Part shown: one piece after another, positions 63,579 to 64,000 of the stretch
How positions within the stretch are numbered: the stretch's first letter is position 1
Layout: each line of letters begins with the position of its first letter
Source: Peronospora farinosa
Lineage: Eukaryota > Oomycota > Peronosporomycetes > Peronosporales > Peronosporaceae
NCBI GenBank assembly: GCA_947646735.1
Contig: CANTFK010000795.1
Location: forward strand, 62,001 to 126,000
Reading direction: 5' to 3'
Length of the DNA: 64,000 nucleotides
Translations under genes and position numbers: made by a program
Notes under the pieces: model-generated
What the model was told of the DNA's origin: nothing
Databases searched by the model: none
The model's input: the letters and a program-made list of their open reading frames with translations, nothing else

Positions 63579-64000
63579 CCAACCACTCACTGGCGACATT
63601 GTTATCACGATGAATGCGAAAAAAAGCAAGCTGCTGCTGAACTTACCCGAGGCATTTGTGATGAAGCACGACGTGGAGATTCGCCCACTCGTCAAAAAAC
63701 TGCGAGATGTTAAGAAAAACAATGCGATTTATGCCGTAGCAGCGTCAAGCCTATCTATCGCTCGAAGTCAAAATAAACGATTCCGGTCAGTCGATACGGG
63801 CATAGAGGTGGCATGGGAATATGAAGACGGAGTCAAGAAAATGTTCATACACCACATTAAAGAGTTTGCCGTACAACTCACCACACTTGGGGACGCTCCA
63901 CAGGTAAAGGTTAATACATTTGGAGTGACTGTGCGACCGAGGGCACCGAACTTGAATCAGTCGCGATGGACTTCATCTCGTAGTCGCTTGACTCGGTCCA
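63579..64000 (+). CDS. Coding-like continuation of the PH-domain gene, partial
   Basis: Right after the TAG at 63576 another frame is open to about the window edge: PLTGDIVITMNAKKSKLLLN, then FVMKHDVEIRPLVKKLRDVK and DTGIEVAWEYEDGVKKMFIH. The first in-frame ATG is at 63610. Only 32 bp separate it from the preceding frame, too little for a new gene with its own promoter. It is probably the same protein continued through an unrecognised intron or after a frameshift (natural or from sequencing). Beta-strand-rich composition suggests a large membrane-contact or scaffold protein; this is inference. Confidence 0.45.

Noticed and set aside
1..64000. tRNA, rRNA or snRNA genes
   Set aside because: No cloverleaf or conserved rRNA/snRNA block was noticed by eye; absence is not proven without a covariance search.

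Overview
The window looks like nuclear DNA of a plant-pathogenic oomycete (Phytophthora or a downy mildew, Peronosporales). The basis is short GT-AG introns (58-102 nt) in compact genes, initiator-like CATT-plus-pyrimidine sequences just upstream of several starts, and host proteins of oomycete type. The LTR retrotransposons also fit: a chromodomain gypsy element and a dual-RNase-H gypsy element. Species cannot be read from the sequence. About two thirds of the window is LTR-retrotransposon DNA and about a fifth is host genes.

Layout. 1-3677: decayed Ty3/gypsy element of family B (LTR, gag, protease, start of reverse transcriptase), cut by the next element. 3678-15827: a 12.1-kb GATC-rich gypsy element of family C with two LTRs and a second, archaeal-like RNase H. 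15828-17460: gene-free. 17683-19426 (-): secreted S33-type alpha/beta hydrolase, two exons. 19710-20541: LTR-like debris. 20542-29550 (-): gypsy element A1 (family A), decayed, with a 2.6-kb solo LTR of a C-related element nested in its integrase. 29551-30484: rearranged paralogue of the sequence around the S33 gene. 30485-39126: four host genes: a gp78/AMFR-like RING+CUE ubiquitin ligase (+), a DGAT2-type acyltransferase (-), a WAPL-like cohesin-release factor (-) and a Ser/Thr protein kinase (-). 40880-48907 (-): element A2, nearly intact, TSD ATGTG. 49022-57469 (+): element A3, TSD AGAAT, carrying a truncated B element (51606-56109). A2 and A3 lie head to head 114 bp apart and form a giant inverted repeat. 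57894-60048 (+): MAN1/Src1-type inner nuclear membrane protein. 60184-61323 (-): class I DAHP synthase. 61562-64000 (+): seven-exon PH-domain protein, with coding-like sequence running off the right edge.

Two architectural traits recur in all three gypsy families. The linker between protease and reverse transcriptase is built from tandem, mostly acidic peptide repeats. A reading frame antisense to pol lies between integrase and the 3' LTR; in A2 it overlaps the chromodomain codons by 428 bp on the opposite strand. I regard this shared antisense ORF as the best candidate for an under-described system.

The host genes are unrelated housekeeping functions (ER-associated degradation, lipid synthesis, chromosome cohesion, nuclear envelope, aromatic amino-acid synthesis, membrane binding) and form no operon-like unit. 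Gene models come from reading frames and splice signals only.
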